A stretch of DNA of 64,000 nt from Aradus depressus (Eukaryota; Arthropoda; Insecta; Hemiptera; Aradidae): the NCBI GenBank assembly GCA_963662175.1, contig OY759217.1, forward strand, positions 18,726,562 through 18,790,561. Direction: 5' to 3'. Shown piece by piece: positions 10,541-24,100 of the stretch. Position 1 is the stretch's first letter. Every line of letters begins with the position of its first letter. The notes under the pieces were generated by a model, which saw nothing but the letters and a program-made list of their open reading frames with translations, did no database searches and was not told the origin of the DNA. A program made the position numbers and the translations under genes.

Positions 10541-13500
10541 ATGAGTGAGTTTCCGCCAGTTTTGGTAGGAGAGCGAGTATTGTGGTTGGGCAGTGGGAGC
10601 GGAATTCCAAAAGGAGGCATTGTGAAATGGATCGGAAGATTACCAGAAATGGGACCCAACTGGGCTGTTGGATTGCAGTTGGTAGGTATGTGTTGTTAAT
10701 ACTTATTACATAATAATATGTTGCTATTATTCAGAGACCCAGAAGTAAAACAAGTATTTTCCATCCTTTGTCAATTTCGGATCATTGTGCAAAACTAACA
10801 AGACTTACTATTGCTGATAAATGTTAAGAGCCCAATCTAATTCTTCTTCCAGTAAGGCTTATTTTTTTTCTCTCAAAAAAGATTGTTAGAGTGGCAATAC
10901 TACTCGAGTTTTCTTATTTTTCACGCGATTATGCTGCTCTCTTCTGTACCCTCTGCAAAAAATATTAAATAAATATATAAATAATAATAAAGTTGGCCGT
11001 GCTATCAACTTTTGGATTTTAACCATTAGTTGTGGCGGGATCCAAGAATTTCAAGGAATCCCTAGGTAAGTTTTTTTCAAGCAAATGCAGATTGTGCTGG
11101 TTCTGTCTCCCAAAACCCGTGCGGGGTTATTGCTTTCATTTGTTCCATATTTTTTGGAAAACAAAATTGCCATGTTTATAATAATAATTATTATTTACCC
11201 CATTTATACAAGCCAGGCACGTATACAGGGGGGGGGATTGCTCTTGATACAACTCTCGCTGCTCTCTTCTACAGCCACTGCAAACTTTGTATATAAATCT
11301 GTACCAATCCATATAGTCGCTAGTCTGTGCACCCAAAATGTTAATTTAGGCGGAGGGGGGCGTGTAAGTGCACATCACTTTCTAAAATCACCTAACTTAA
11401 ATTACTAACTTTACTAACTGGACAACGCCGGGTGAACCTGCTAGTAGTTTATAAATATGTTACATCGACACATGAGGCAAAGGGAATTTCAACTAAAAGT
11501 CATACCTATTCACGTATTTCGTTTGTCTGGTTATTAAAAGAAACGCGCGCGAGCATTCATGGCACTTTTTCAGAGTACCTAATTACTATTTTTCATTTTA
11601 GCAAAACCGGCCAAGTGCCAGTCTGTTGATATCACTGGAATGTGGGGATATGATCAATGGAAAACTAGACATAGGCTTCGTGAAAGAAATAGTGTTTTTA
11701 GCGTTTCGGTTTAGAGTTAATAGATGGCCGTGTTCTGAAAAACAATATAGGTATGTGTATATATATGTATATAATATATATATATATTATAACCATTTCC
11801 CTCCCTGTGTGATTGCAAATCACGTAATTAATAAAATAAATAAAATTGAGATCGAAAAATTATTAAATTTGAAAATTATTTAAATCGCGACTTTAATTAA
11901 ACAATGCCTGAATAGCTGAAAGCACTCCCACGGGAAGAACGGTTACAAGATCCTAACGGTTAGTTGACATCAGTAATTAACAATAATTAATTACTGTTGT
12001 CAACCAGAAGAAGCATGAGTGGGGGGGGGGGGGGGGGGGGGGGGGGAATGAAATGAATCAAACCTATAACTTTAACATATTTATTTTAATGAGAACATAT
12101 TTACAAAACAACAATTGAATATATATATAATTTGGCCGTGTGTCTGAAGGACTGAATTATAACTTAATTACGAGGTACCTCGATACGATATCCATGGCGA
12201 ATGACGGCGTGATCACCCTTTCTGGACTTCCCGTAGAAATCGTCTATTCACATAGTCCCTGAAGATCTGCGTAGTTTCGAGGGCACACCAGAAGTTACAC
12301 CCCCACTGACTTTGCACCATCCAAAATCAAAGTGTGTCTCTACGACTAATTCACATATTCAAACTAAACTTTACAAAAGAAAGTAACGTGGTGATCCACC
12401 AAGACATGAACGAAGAAAGTTAATTTCACATATTCTAACTGATATTACTTATAGAAAAGATACGTGGTGATCACCCAAGACATGAACGAAGAAAGTTAAT
12501 TCACATATTTAAACTCAACTGTACAATATAAAAAGAACGTGGTGACCAGCCAAGACATGAGCGAAGAATGAGTAAAACGGGGAGTGGCTTCCGATATCTG
12601 ACCGTGGTAGGGGACAGTTCTCGAGACTTGATTGGTCGTCGGACTCCGCCCATTTTATTTCCAGCCAATCGCATGTTACCAATTAACATCTGCCTCTAGT
12701 TGTGTGAAAACCTGGAGTAAGAAAAAAAACCTTTACTGCTTATTCCTTATACACCGGATGTAGACAATTATCTTGGCTTCCTTTCCATTGTGTCTCTATT
12801 ATTCTTTATTTTCCGCTCCCAGCGATCGCGATTCTCTCGCAGGCATCATTGGTTCCGAGCATTCTCTTCCAAATGCAATTCTCGTTTATTCAACACCACA
12901 CAACCCATACTTTGCTCCTAGCGATCGCGATCCTCTCATAGACATCGCCAGTTCTGAGCATTATCTATAGGGTAGACATGCTACAATATCCCCCGTTCCC
13001 GTTAAAATAAAATATGTCGGCTAAATGACCATTGGAAGTCACATATTTTATTAGTTTCACTTAACACTTGCTCGTTCACTGAGCATATACACTTAACCAA
13101 ATACTCAGGTATCGACCTCATTATCATGCGTGACCAAAACATGATTTTAAATTTCCTTTCGAATCGGCATGGCTTGCCTATGCATGCGTGACCAAAGCAT
13201 GATTTTACTTTACGCTGTACTTCTTGGAGTTAACCCTCTCCATTGGCAAATAACGATGATTCTATTTCTAGCATACATTCACTGACTAGTTAAAACATCC
13301 AAAAAGGCCCCACGCCTCGACAATGTTTCAACTGAATTCCCATATACCTAATCCGCTTCAACAAAAATTTGGGTTGACCAAACCCTAACCATATGCCTCC
13401 TTAGGCCTTCGACAGGTATTTACCTTCTGCCGGAACGACGACGAAATATAAAATAGAAAAATAAGCCCACTCAAATCCCATCTCAGTTTCATAAATATAT

Positions 13501-16500
13501 GTAAATTCCGGCATCCGCATTAATCCAGTAGCGAAACCCCTTCTTCAGTTCAAACAGTCAGTTCATGGCATAAAAAAAATAATTAAACAACTCCCGCCCC
13601 TTTAAATGGATTCTACAAGCATCAGTGGAGTGGCCCCTTCTCCGTGTGTACGATAATTAAATATTCAATTCTGGGTATCCCCTCCAGTTTATAATATATC
13701 TCCCCCTTTAGTCATGTATGCTTCGGCACCTTGCCCTAGGATTTCTTAAATAAAATAACAAAATTGACATTTGACCTACCGTGGTCGACACTGCATCATA
13801 ATAAGTAAGGTCCATACCTGAATATATGTCACAAATATATTTACAAGGCTCTCATTGGGTTAACATAGCCCATCATGGTCACTAGATAAAATATGGGTCA
13901 ATGTGACATTTTCAATAGATACACACGGTCGGATACTAATACAAATATTATTTAAAAATATAAAACAAAACAGACAAATACAATTGGAAGTACATTTACC
14001 ATACGTGACTACCTACAAATGTGTGTGCCATCACCTCGCTGTCAGCCTAGTCATATCTGCTTTACTAATCAAATTCAAATACGTAGGTAAATTCCCATGG
14101 ATGGCCAGTCCATATGCCGTCTGCCCCTCCTACAATTACGTTAAATTAAAATGACACCATAACCTAAATTAACTTATCCCAAACTATCAATATAAAAAGA
14201 AAAATACTTACTAATACTATTAAAAAAATATCCTATTACCTACTAAATATAAACAAAAAATTATCCTAACTTAATATCTAGAATTAAAAAAAAAACTAAC
14301 CCTAACTTATTATCTAAAATTATATCTACAACCTGGCGATTCACTTTGGAATCTTGAGCTCGACTAAGGGGGGTATGCTCGATGTTAAGCCCCAGGGGAG
14401 TGCCAGAATGTCCCCGTCTGCCTTATTTTATTTACAAAAAAAAAAAAAAACTAAATAATAAATCCCGTGTCCCCAATAAATGTGTATGTGTGATTCTTTG
14501 TGTGTTGTTGTATAATGAGGTGTTGGCCGTTAGTGTAAAATAATAAATAATTCCCAAATAATAAAAATAGTGTCTGTTTTATGTGTGTGTGACTTTGTCT
14601 AACTGTTCCTGGGATAGCTGGCGATGGACACCCATAGAGACGTCACAAATCTCTTCCCTGACTCTAGGGCCGCGATCTCGTCTGCAATAATCGCCCCCCT
14701 AACTCGGCTGAAGTAAGATCGTTAATCTCAAAGAGAGCCCTAGCGCTTCTCTAGCCTGCTTGTAAATTTATCCGCTAATATACGGCTTCGGTAAGATCGT
14801 ATAAAATATTCCTCCTTCTGCTACGTCGCTGCCGAGATGTCCTAAAATAAAAATTTGAGGACTTTCCTTGTCTAAAATCTGGTAAGGTCCTTCCCAGAAT
14901 AGTAAGAATTTAAATACAAAATGGTTGGGCAAATCCAAAACGCTATTACGTAACGCCACCTCACCACGTTCGTAATTTTTCACGTAGACATCTTGGAAGG
15001 TGACATTGCTAGGCTGTTCGCGAGCAAAAGTCTGGTTCGTAGGCCAATTCCTATGTCCTTCTGGTACGGTAAATGTCATTCGGTCATCTTGTTTTGGGGT
15101 TGAGATCTGAGTTTGACCCGAAACAGTATCTATTCTCTTCGAGATATCGGCGAATCTCTTCTCACAATCGGTACTAATAATATTTTGGTTCGAATTTATT
15201 TCTTCGACCTCCTTATCTAGATGCTGTGTTTCTGACACGATCCCACCTGTAACTTCATGATAACTGACACCTACCATGTCCCTAACTTTAGAAGTAGGCT
15301 TATCATATCTCTCTTCTGAATTGTCCTGCCTAGATTCAGATTGTACGGTACCCATATTACGTTTAATGGATTCGATATTATTTGCCATTACCGAAATTTC
15401 TTGGCGCACACCCCTTATCTCGGAAGTCTGTTGTCCTATCTGTTCCTGCATGTCCGCTTTTAAATCCTTTCCCAAGTTTCCCATCTGTTCCTGCATGGCC
15501 TTTCCCTGCTGTCCTAGTCCCGAAATCTGTTCCTGCATGGCCTTAAACATCGCCTCTAGGTCAAATTTAGGATTTTCTACCGGGGACTCCGGGGGAGTGC
15601 GAATGGTTTTCCTAGACCGTGTCTGTATCGGCTCTAAGTCCGACTTCTCTTTCCCTTCCATTCTGATAAGAAATATATATCAAAACAATTAAATGAATTA
15701 TACGGGAGGTCTGGTGCTAACCTAATTTCTATGGTGACCTGTCAGATGGCATCACAATACAACAATCGTTATAATATGTAAAATAAATGCCTACTAAATC
15801 TACATAAAAAAAAAAAATCAAAAACAAAAAAAAATAAAATTATTTCAATAAATGATGTCATTCATTGTCCCTACCCTCACCCATCCTTCTTCAGTTTTGA
15901 TTCTAAATACCGACTTTAAGTGAAAATATAACATTGTGGCCTAATAGGCTGGAATCTACGTTAAAAAGCAAAAAAAAAAAATTTTTTTTTTTTTTTTTTA
16001 ATTAAAAAAATTAATTAATTAATAAGGGACCGATTAGTGGGGTTCATTAATTATACTAATTGGCATAATTAATAAACAAATCAAGTCCCTGTTCGGGCGC
16101 CAATTATAACCATTTCCCTCCCTGTGTGATTGCAAATCACGTAATTAATAAAATAAATAAAATTGAGATCGAAAAATTATTAAATTTGAAAATTATTTAA
16201 ATCGCGACTTTAATTAAACAATGCCTGAATAGCTGAAAGCACTCCCACGGGAAGAACGGTTACAAGATCCTAACGGTTAGTTGACATCAGTAATTAACAA
16301 TAATTAATTACTGTTGTCAACCAGAAGAAGCATGAGTGGGGGGGGGGGGGGGAATGAAATGAATCAAACCTATAACTTTAACATATTTATTTTAATGAGA
16401 ACATATTTACAAAACAACAATTGAATATATATATAATTTGGCCGTGTGTCTGAAGGACTGAATTATAACTTAATTACGAGGTACCTCGATACGATATCCA

Positions 16501-18181
16501 TGGCGAATGACGGCGTGATCACCCTTTCTGGACTTCCCGTAGAAATCGTCTATTCACATAGTCCCTGAAGATCTGCGTAGTTTCGAGGGCACACCAGAAG
16601 TTACACCCCCACTGACTTTGCACCATCCAAAATCAAAGTGTGTCTCTACGACTAATTCACATATTCAAACTAAACTTTACAAAAGAAAGTAACGTGGTGA
16701 TCCACCAAGACATGAACGAAGAAAGTTAATTTCACATATTCTAACTGATATTACTTATAGAAAAGATACGTGGTGATCACCCAAGACATGAACGAAGAAA
16801 GTTAATTCACATATTTAAACTCAACTGTACAATATAAAAAGAACGTGGTGACCAGCCAAGACATGAGCGAAGAATGAGTAAAACGGGGAGTGGCTTCCGA
16901 TATCTGACCGTGGTAGGGGACAGTTCTCGAGACTTGATTGGTCGTCGGACTCCGCCCATTTTATTTCCAGCCAATCGCATGTTACCAATTAACATCTGCC
17001 TCTAGTTGTGTGAAAACCTGGAGTAAGAAAAAAAACCTTTACTGCTTATTCCTTATACACCGGATGTAGACAATTATCTTGGCTTCCTTTCCATTGTGTC
17101 TCTATTATTCTTTATTTTCCGCTCCCAGCGATCGCGATTCTCTCGCAGGCATCATTGGTTCCGAGCATTCTCTTCCAAATGCAATTCTCGTTTATTCAAC
17201 ACCACACAACCCATACTTTGCTCCTAGCGATCGCGATCCTCTCATAGACATCGCCAGTTCTGAGCATTATCTATAGGGTAGACATGCTACAATATATATA
17301 CCCCTCGGCCTAAATTAACCTTTTGGGTGCACGGACTAGCGACTATATGGATTATAGATTATAAAATACTTCATTGATCGTGGGCGCTCAGAGGTAGTGT
17401 GCTTGCCAACTGAACTGAAGATTACGGGGGTTCGAAACCTGGCCGAAGGCTTTAGGTTTTTTATCTGGGAGATGAAAAAATCTTGACCATGCCGTACTTG
17501 GACTAAAGCGATGGTCCATAGCCTGCACGATGTCAGATACTCGTTAAAAACTTCTTCCCTACGTAACTAAACCTAGATAGGCAACATTTAGGACTCCCAT
17601 TGTTGAGGCGGGCTCATGTCCACGAGAGCGACGAAAGAGCGCTCTGGTAGTAGGGAATATGACCTCATAGTTAACTAACTTCATTGATTGATGGCCCAAC
17701 CTATATCCGGTGATGCCTATTGTCCACTGTTGTTGACATCCGACGGAGAATTCCTTTTATTTGTGATAGCCTCTATTTATTCTATTGAAAAAAAAAAATT
17801 ATAGGATCACTTTAGTTGAGAGTGCGTCAGGCCACTAGGAGCTAGTGATGTAGTCACAATGTGCAGCTCTAGTACTAGGAAAGCAATATAATAATCGAGC
17901 CTCTCATTTTCACCGCCATGCTTAGAAGCTGATTTTCCAAAGTCAATTTTTTTCATATTTGAAATTTAAATGACTACTAATTTAATATTATTGATGTAAA
18001 TAGTTCAATATTTTTTATTTATTTAGTATTAATTCTGTTGGGATCATTTGTTGTAAGGATGAAGCTCTGCCCTACGGAGGTATCGATGGAACATGGCGCT
18101 CACGGAGTCTGTTCAGCTGTAAACCAAAACATGGACTCATCGTTCCTTCTACTAATGTCATACGCGAACCTCAACTTCCAG
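10541..18181 (+). CDS. Exons 1-2: CAP-Gly domain
   Basis: Exon 1 (10541-10681) starts ATG AGT GAG and encodes [12 protein letters not shown] then [17 protein letters not shown] and AVGLQL. Exon 2 (18058-18181) continues in phase 0 with [26 protein letters not shown] and STNVI. This is the CAP-Gly fold pattern (Gly-rich strand, WxG-type core, the GKNDG-like loop replaced by GGIDG, and F-x-C-x-P-x-HGLFV-type end). CAP-Gly domains bind EEY/F C-termini of tubulin and EB proteins; those of the deubiquitinase CYLD bind signalling partners. The loop change makes classical tubulin binding uncertain. A donor GTAGGT directly after the last Leu codon is needed for phase; an overlapping GTATGT donor 4 nt later would hit a stop in exon 2. 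Confidence 0.75.
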
Positions 18182-21100
18182 GTATAATTTTGAATTATTT
18201 TAGTTTTAACTAATAAGTATGTTTTTTTTTTTTTTTTTTTTGGCTTTATGTACGGTGCATATTAGCCAAGTCAATATGTTATATAGTTATATTTATGACA
18301 TCCATGGGAGGGAGCTCTATCTACGAAATAAAACTCACTCCCGGACGGGATTCGAACCCGCAAACCATGGTGAGACCATGCGACCAAAGCCCTACACTCT
18401 AGCCCGCACGACCACCATGGCCCCCAAATAATATGTTAAGATATCGCATAAATCGAACAGTTAAAGAGGTTTTCTCCTGTGTAGGTTTTATAGGAATTTT
18501 AAGCGCCATTCATAGAAAAAAAAAAAGTTGAAAATGACGGCTTTAAATCTATTAAATGCATTCAACACAAATTTTGTTCTCGATGTGAAGTGTCCGCAAA
18601 GTTATCAGATCACTGCAAAATTAATTCTTTAATTTTTTTTTGAATTTCAAAAATCGGACATTGAAAATCGATATAGTTTCCAGTTCCTTAAGAGATCCGA
18701 GCACTATAGTTTTGACTAGGTACAATAACCCAATCCGTGGATTTTTTCGATTTCTATACCTTTTAAAAGGTAGTAGATAATTAAAGTTCCGTCAAGTGGC
18801 AATTAAGGGAGAAGATCTCTCAAACTGTGCATGTAAGAACGTGTGCAACGGTAAGAGATAGTGACAATTTTCCCGGCATGTTCAAGGTTTTTTTACCTCC
18901 CAGATAAAATATCTAAGGGCTTCGACTGAACCCGCGATCTTGAACTCAGTAGGCAAGCATGCAACCTTTCAGTTACCGGCGCCCTCTTTTAGAGATCTTT
19001 GAAAGGTAGAGCAACGGAAAGCCAAATAGCATAAAGTAAATTAGACATCTATCTAATGCTCTCGACTAGTAATTAGTCAATTTATTATTAATGATTAACG
19101 ACTTTTATATCCAGTTTGAGATAGGGCCAACGTAGATGGAGAGCTCGCCGATTGGGTTGACATAGATCTTCCCTGCCTTGTATATCTCAATACTATATTT
19201 AGTGGATCTAGAAAAGTAAGAATGTAGTGAAGATGGTAGCCTACACATTACAGAATTTCTAAAACCATGTTTTTTACCCTTCTACCGATGAAGTGTCATT
19301 TAGTTATTTTCAAAAAGCCGTTGAGGATCACAACAAATTCAGAGAGATCGAAAGGGCTTTGATATAACTATAAAATGAATTATATTTTTCTTACAATTAG
19401 TGATAAAAAAATAAATGATAAATGCGCGTTCGCACTATTCTTATTGTGGCATGAGAGTAGTGGGAAATTCAATTATTTGGAGAGGATTGAGATGAATGCT
19501 AAAGGAAGCGAGTTGGCAGGGTTTCAACAGATCTGGCTGGATCCATCTGGAAAAGGGCTGTAAAATTAGCTGGAAATCCCGTATCTCTCCCTCTCTCTCC
19601 ACCACTTTCTGATGCAGATTTAACTTGCCCTGTCATAAGTCGTCTAAAAACGAAGTGTTTGGAAATGTTTAATAATTATACAACGCAATTTTCAAAGCTT
19701 TTTGACGCTCCTCTTGTCAGGAAGTTTCACACTTCTTTGAGCCACTCCGATAAATTAACATGATTTTTTTTTAGCTAAAGGACGAGTTAAATAATGAAAA
19801 TTCATAATTTTATTAAGTTACATTACCTTTTAGAAGACCCTCTCCATGTCAGTAGGGTTTAGATCATGCTACTAGGAGGAAACCTTGGGAACAAAGCCAG
19901 TTATTTTTTTTAGGGCCCCGATAGCTCAATGGTATGCGTGCCTGCTTGCTGAGCTCAAGATAACGGGTTCAAAACTCGGTCTAGGCCCTTAGTTTATTTT
20001 ATCTGGGGGTAAAATAAACTTAAGCACGCCGTCCTTCGGATGGGACGTTAAGTGATGGTCCCGAGTTATTGAAGGTTTTGTGTTAAACCTCCATCCTTAT
20101 CCCCCCCTTCCTTTTGGCTGATAGATCTATTAAAACTACCAATTATGCTCTTAAAATGAATTTCTTGGGGCCCGGTATTTGATAAATCAGTATAATTTCA
20201 TCAGATGAATTTAAAAAATAATAGTTATAACAGTGATATTATAAGGGGCCGAGGCCCTTAGGTTTTTTTTTATCTGGGAGGAAAAAAAACCTTGGAACTC
20301 GTCGTCTTTCGGTTGGGACGTTAAGCGGTGGTCCCAAGCCTATGCGATCTCAGGTAGACATTAAAGATCCGTACCCTAGGTCAATAAAAATTTAGGGAAG
20401 GCAAAATTTAGGACTCTCATAGTAGTCGGGCTCATGTCACACCAGAGTGACGAAAGAGCGCTCTGGTGGTAGGCCTTGTAGTTAAAGCCCGGCCATGTGT
20501 CATAATAACTAACAAACCCAGTTTTCTCTAACATATCATTAAAGTAATTTTTTTAAAGTAGTGATTTATTATTTCACGCGTTCGCATACTCGTCTTTGAC
20601 GTGGAAATACCGATTGTGTGAAATCAGATCTGACCTTTTTTTTTAAAATCAATTTAATATTATCCGTAAAAGGAGATTGATAGTAGACTATCGAATACAT
20701 TTCTGCAATCTGTGTTGATATGGTGGAAATCTAATGAAATAAATAAAAACAAAGACTTGTTTAACTTTTATATTGTCTAATTTAATAAAAATATATTATA
20801 AATATTGTAGTCGAATTAGTCAATATAAAAATTAAGCAAATTCTTTGTTTATATTCATTTTGGGCATTAGACAGTGAGAGCTGATACTAGTTGAGATGGC
20901 AGCCATTGCCTGGTGGAGACCTATATGTCGCCTACTCAGGTTTAGTTACCTTGGTTAGGGATACTTAAGGTTTACCTGACATCGCACAAGCTCGAGACCA
21001 TGGCTTAATGTCCCATCCAAGGGGGGGCTGGTTGGGATTGCGATCAAAGTAGACAAGCAAGCTACCTCTGTGTTATCAGCACCCACAGCGTTGTACTCGC

Positions 21101-24100
21101 TTCGGCGGTATATACTCGTGTACAAAATTTTATTTTTTAATGAATTATATTATTTTACTGTTGAAAAGTTTTGAACTCCTCCTTCTTTTGTATATCTATT
21201 GGTATTATAACTAGGTGTGCAATGCATTCTGCTGTTTGCAAAAACTGAGCTGAGTCAGGCATATCTGTATAAAAAAACTCAGTTAATGTTTTAATAATTA
21301 TCAGTAACTTCTCACCTTGTATGTTCTTTATGAATATATTAATACTTTAAATAGATTTCAATTGAATTCAATGGATTTTTTCTAGCCTTTTTGTAGACAA
21401 CAACAGTTGTTTTTGCACAAAATTCTTTTTACTATTGTTCTTTGTATGTTGAAGAATATTTTTATCAAAAAAAAGTCGATGTTTGAACGTTAGAACACTG
21501 AAAAAAACGGCTCAAAAAAAGTGGTGTCCGATGGTAAACCGAAAAGGGCTTCGCCCGGATTTGTACATTTTAAATCGAAAAATTCTATTTTGCGCGAGAA
21601 TTTTATCTAATTGATTTTAATGGGGATTTCGTTTTTCGGTGATTATTCCTCCGTGGTATGTTCGATTTCAGATTTTTTTTAGTAGTAAACCATCGTCACC
21701 GTGTCCACTACCATCGTGGCAAATTTCAATGTAATCGGTAAAGGGTTTTAGGAGGAGTACGAGTACACGAAATACATGAGTCGCCTAAGAAAGAGCTTCG
21801 TAAACTCAACTCAAAAATTCTGTTATGGTTCACGATACAGGACACGTCTAAATTTTAAGCCAAAGCCACTACGAGCAAATACTGGTTTTCTCCAGACTCC
21901 AATTTTTCATATTATTATTATTATTATTATGTGAGGACTAGCTCCCTAGAGACATGGCAGAGGCTCATGGCTCATTGTCTTCAAGTCCTATCAGGTACCC
22001 ATAGTGTCCAGTATGGTTCAAGTACTCCACTCATTTCTGTAGTTTGCCCTCTTCTATAATTTCATTGATTGAAGTTGGTAGCAGTGGCGGCTGTCCCTCA
22101 TGTACATCGGACATCTTCCCATGAAGTACTCCGTAGTTTCTTCCTCTTCACCGCACTTGGGGCAGATGAGAAAATTAACATATTCATACGTGTGTCTATG
22201 TTTGGCCAGGTTCGTGTGGCCCCTGAGTTCTTGGACAAGTTGTTGAATCCGCTGAGTACCTCGTCACTTATGTCCTTATTGCTGATAGCCTCTCTATCCT
22301 GTTTGCTGTATTTTCTCTTCATCCATCTCAAGAGATGTTGACGTCGAATCCACCTTTTTACCTCCATTTTAAATGTACTGTATATATAGGAAAGGTTCAG
22401 GTCCCATCCTGTTTAGGTTGGCACCCTTTGTGGCCCAGAGAGTCTCGGGATCCAATTGATGGTTATGTTATCTTCCTCCTTCTCCGCTTGTTCCAGAAAT
22501 AAGGATCAATATTATTCATATTTTTTCATAACTTCGGTATTAATGGATAAATATATATATATGTGGAGTTAAGTAGACACAGTGTTGTTCTACCCTGAAA
22601 GTTCAGTAAAATTAATATTGTAGTTGCTGGTGGGATGTAGAGCAGGGGCCTCATACATCCACATTTTCCCATTAGGGCAACATTTATTTTCATATTGTTT
22701 CATACATCATTTTACAACCAACATTGACACTGTTTAACAATTGATTATTAATGCTCCTCAAAGTAATTTAAAATATTCAATAAAAAACAAAAAAAGGTTC
22801 TTTATAGTAGGAAAAAGCAGATGATGGTCGAAAAATTCCCAATCAATTCAGAAAATAGTTAGTTATGACTCATTTTCTATCATTTTATTTATTTATTAAG
22901 GAATGTGGATCTGCCTTGGATATATCTAAAGGAGAATATAGTTTCAGTAATATGTTTAAAGTCTGATTATTCAGTACCTACTGTTAATTTAATTTTTGTT
23001 TAAATGAACAATTAATTTGTCAAAATCATTCCTATCAATTTGACTCATATTTTTTCTTACAAAAAGTCGTCGATGATTAACAGGCAATCTACAATAGCTT
23101 GATTTACGTTTAATTTCTTTAGTTGTTATTATTAATATTAAGTATTAGTTCAAAATTAATTGAAAGTTTGCTTTGAACAAGTATGGAATTTAATGAAAAA
23201 AAAAAATATATAAAAACAGCGTTGATTATTTTTAGTATTTTGAGTAAGTAGGGGTGGGGGGCGGGCTTCGGGGAGGTAGAAGGTAGGATATAGAGCTCGA
23301 GCGACAACCAGCCTCTAAATATAGCAGACTGCTCGGGAGTCATCATTTTCAGTTGTGATCCTAAAATGACCACTCGTTTTGTCTCTCCATAATAATATTT
23401 TTTTTAAATTGTAATAACTAATTTTTTTCTAATTATCATTGATGGTTAAGTTTTTATTATTTTTGTTTGTGTGAAGTGACAGCTGAAAATTCTAAAGGAA
23501 CAAAAGAGATCACGTCAGAAAACTGCAGTGCATTGTCCCATGGGATTTCTTCTAATAGAAGGGTAAGTTTTCTTGAGTATTTTACTTCATCTGCAGTCAA
23601 GTAAATATATATTTTCTCTAGTAATTGCATGGTTATACTGAGCTAAGCGGTTGTCAAGTTTTCCCCCCCCCAAAAAAACAATTTTAATGAGTTTCAAAGG
23701 ATACACCCAACATTGAATTTATTTGAATAATTAATTAAGACATTATTATTATTTTCCTATTGTTGGAGATTCTTATTTTAAAACCAACATTGACACTGTT
23801 GAACAATTGACTAGCAGCTCAACAAAATTAAAGTATATAATTGGAAAAAAAAAAAAGAAAAAAGGTTCTTTATTGCAGGAAAATAGGATTGTCAATAGTT
23901 ATTCAAATTATTCAGAAAATAGGATATTTAGAAAATGGTGAACTACTTAAATTTCAAAATTACCATTTTTTATCCTTGATTTTATTTATTATTATATATT
24001 TTTTCAAGAAGACCGAGGATACCTTGGATATATTTAATGAAGAATATAGGTACAGTAATGTGTATAGAGATTGCTTACTGAGTACCTATTGTTATTTTTT

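Larger units (their letters stand above)
11787..17295 (-). mobile_element. LTR retrotransposon (Gypsy-like), internally deleted, in intron 1 of the HOIL-1L-like gene
   Basis: Two direct repeats of ~1.2 kb bound a 3.1-kb interior. A primer-binding site adjoins the right-hand LTR on the minus strand and a purine-rich run adjoins the left-hand LTR, so the element reads right to left, opposite to the host gene. The outer flanks are ATAT-rich, agreeing with an ATAT target duplication as in the 17.6/297 type Gypsy elements, but exact ends are ambiguous by a few bases. The only sizeable ORF is a gag-pol junction relic, so reverse transcriptase, protease and most of integrase are missing. It is non-autonomous. 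The near-identical LTRs imply very recent insertion. Confidence 0.92.
18427..23482. other. Intron 2 of the HOIL-1L-like gene: repeats only
   Basis: Besides the SINE copies and LINE relic listed separately, it has a run of unassigned sequence at 21470-21870 (TTCGCCCGGATTTG, GGTGATTATTCCTCCGTGG) that looks like an old repeat, and AT-rich DNA. No extra exon is recognised. Confidence 0.5.

Noticed and set aside
12501..12970. Small ORFs of 62 and 65 aa within the LTRs
   Set aside because: They are non-coding LTR sequence, repeated exactly at 16807-17276; no conserved motif.
17380..17676. Functional tRNA genes at SINE heads
   Set aside because: The heads keep A/B-box-like strings but cannot form a full cloverleaf with acceptor stem, and they continue into SINE bodies.
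18219..18431. 70-aa ORF with [13 protein letters not shown]
   Set aside because: It is a translation of the tRNA-derived SINE, not a gene.
22069..22341. 90-aa plus-strand ORF
   Set aside because: Antisense shadow of the LINE relic on the minus strand.
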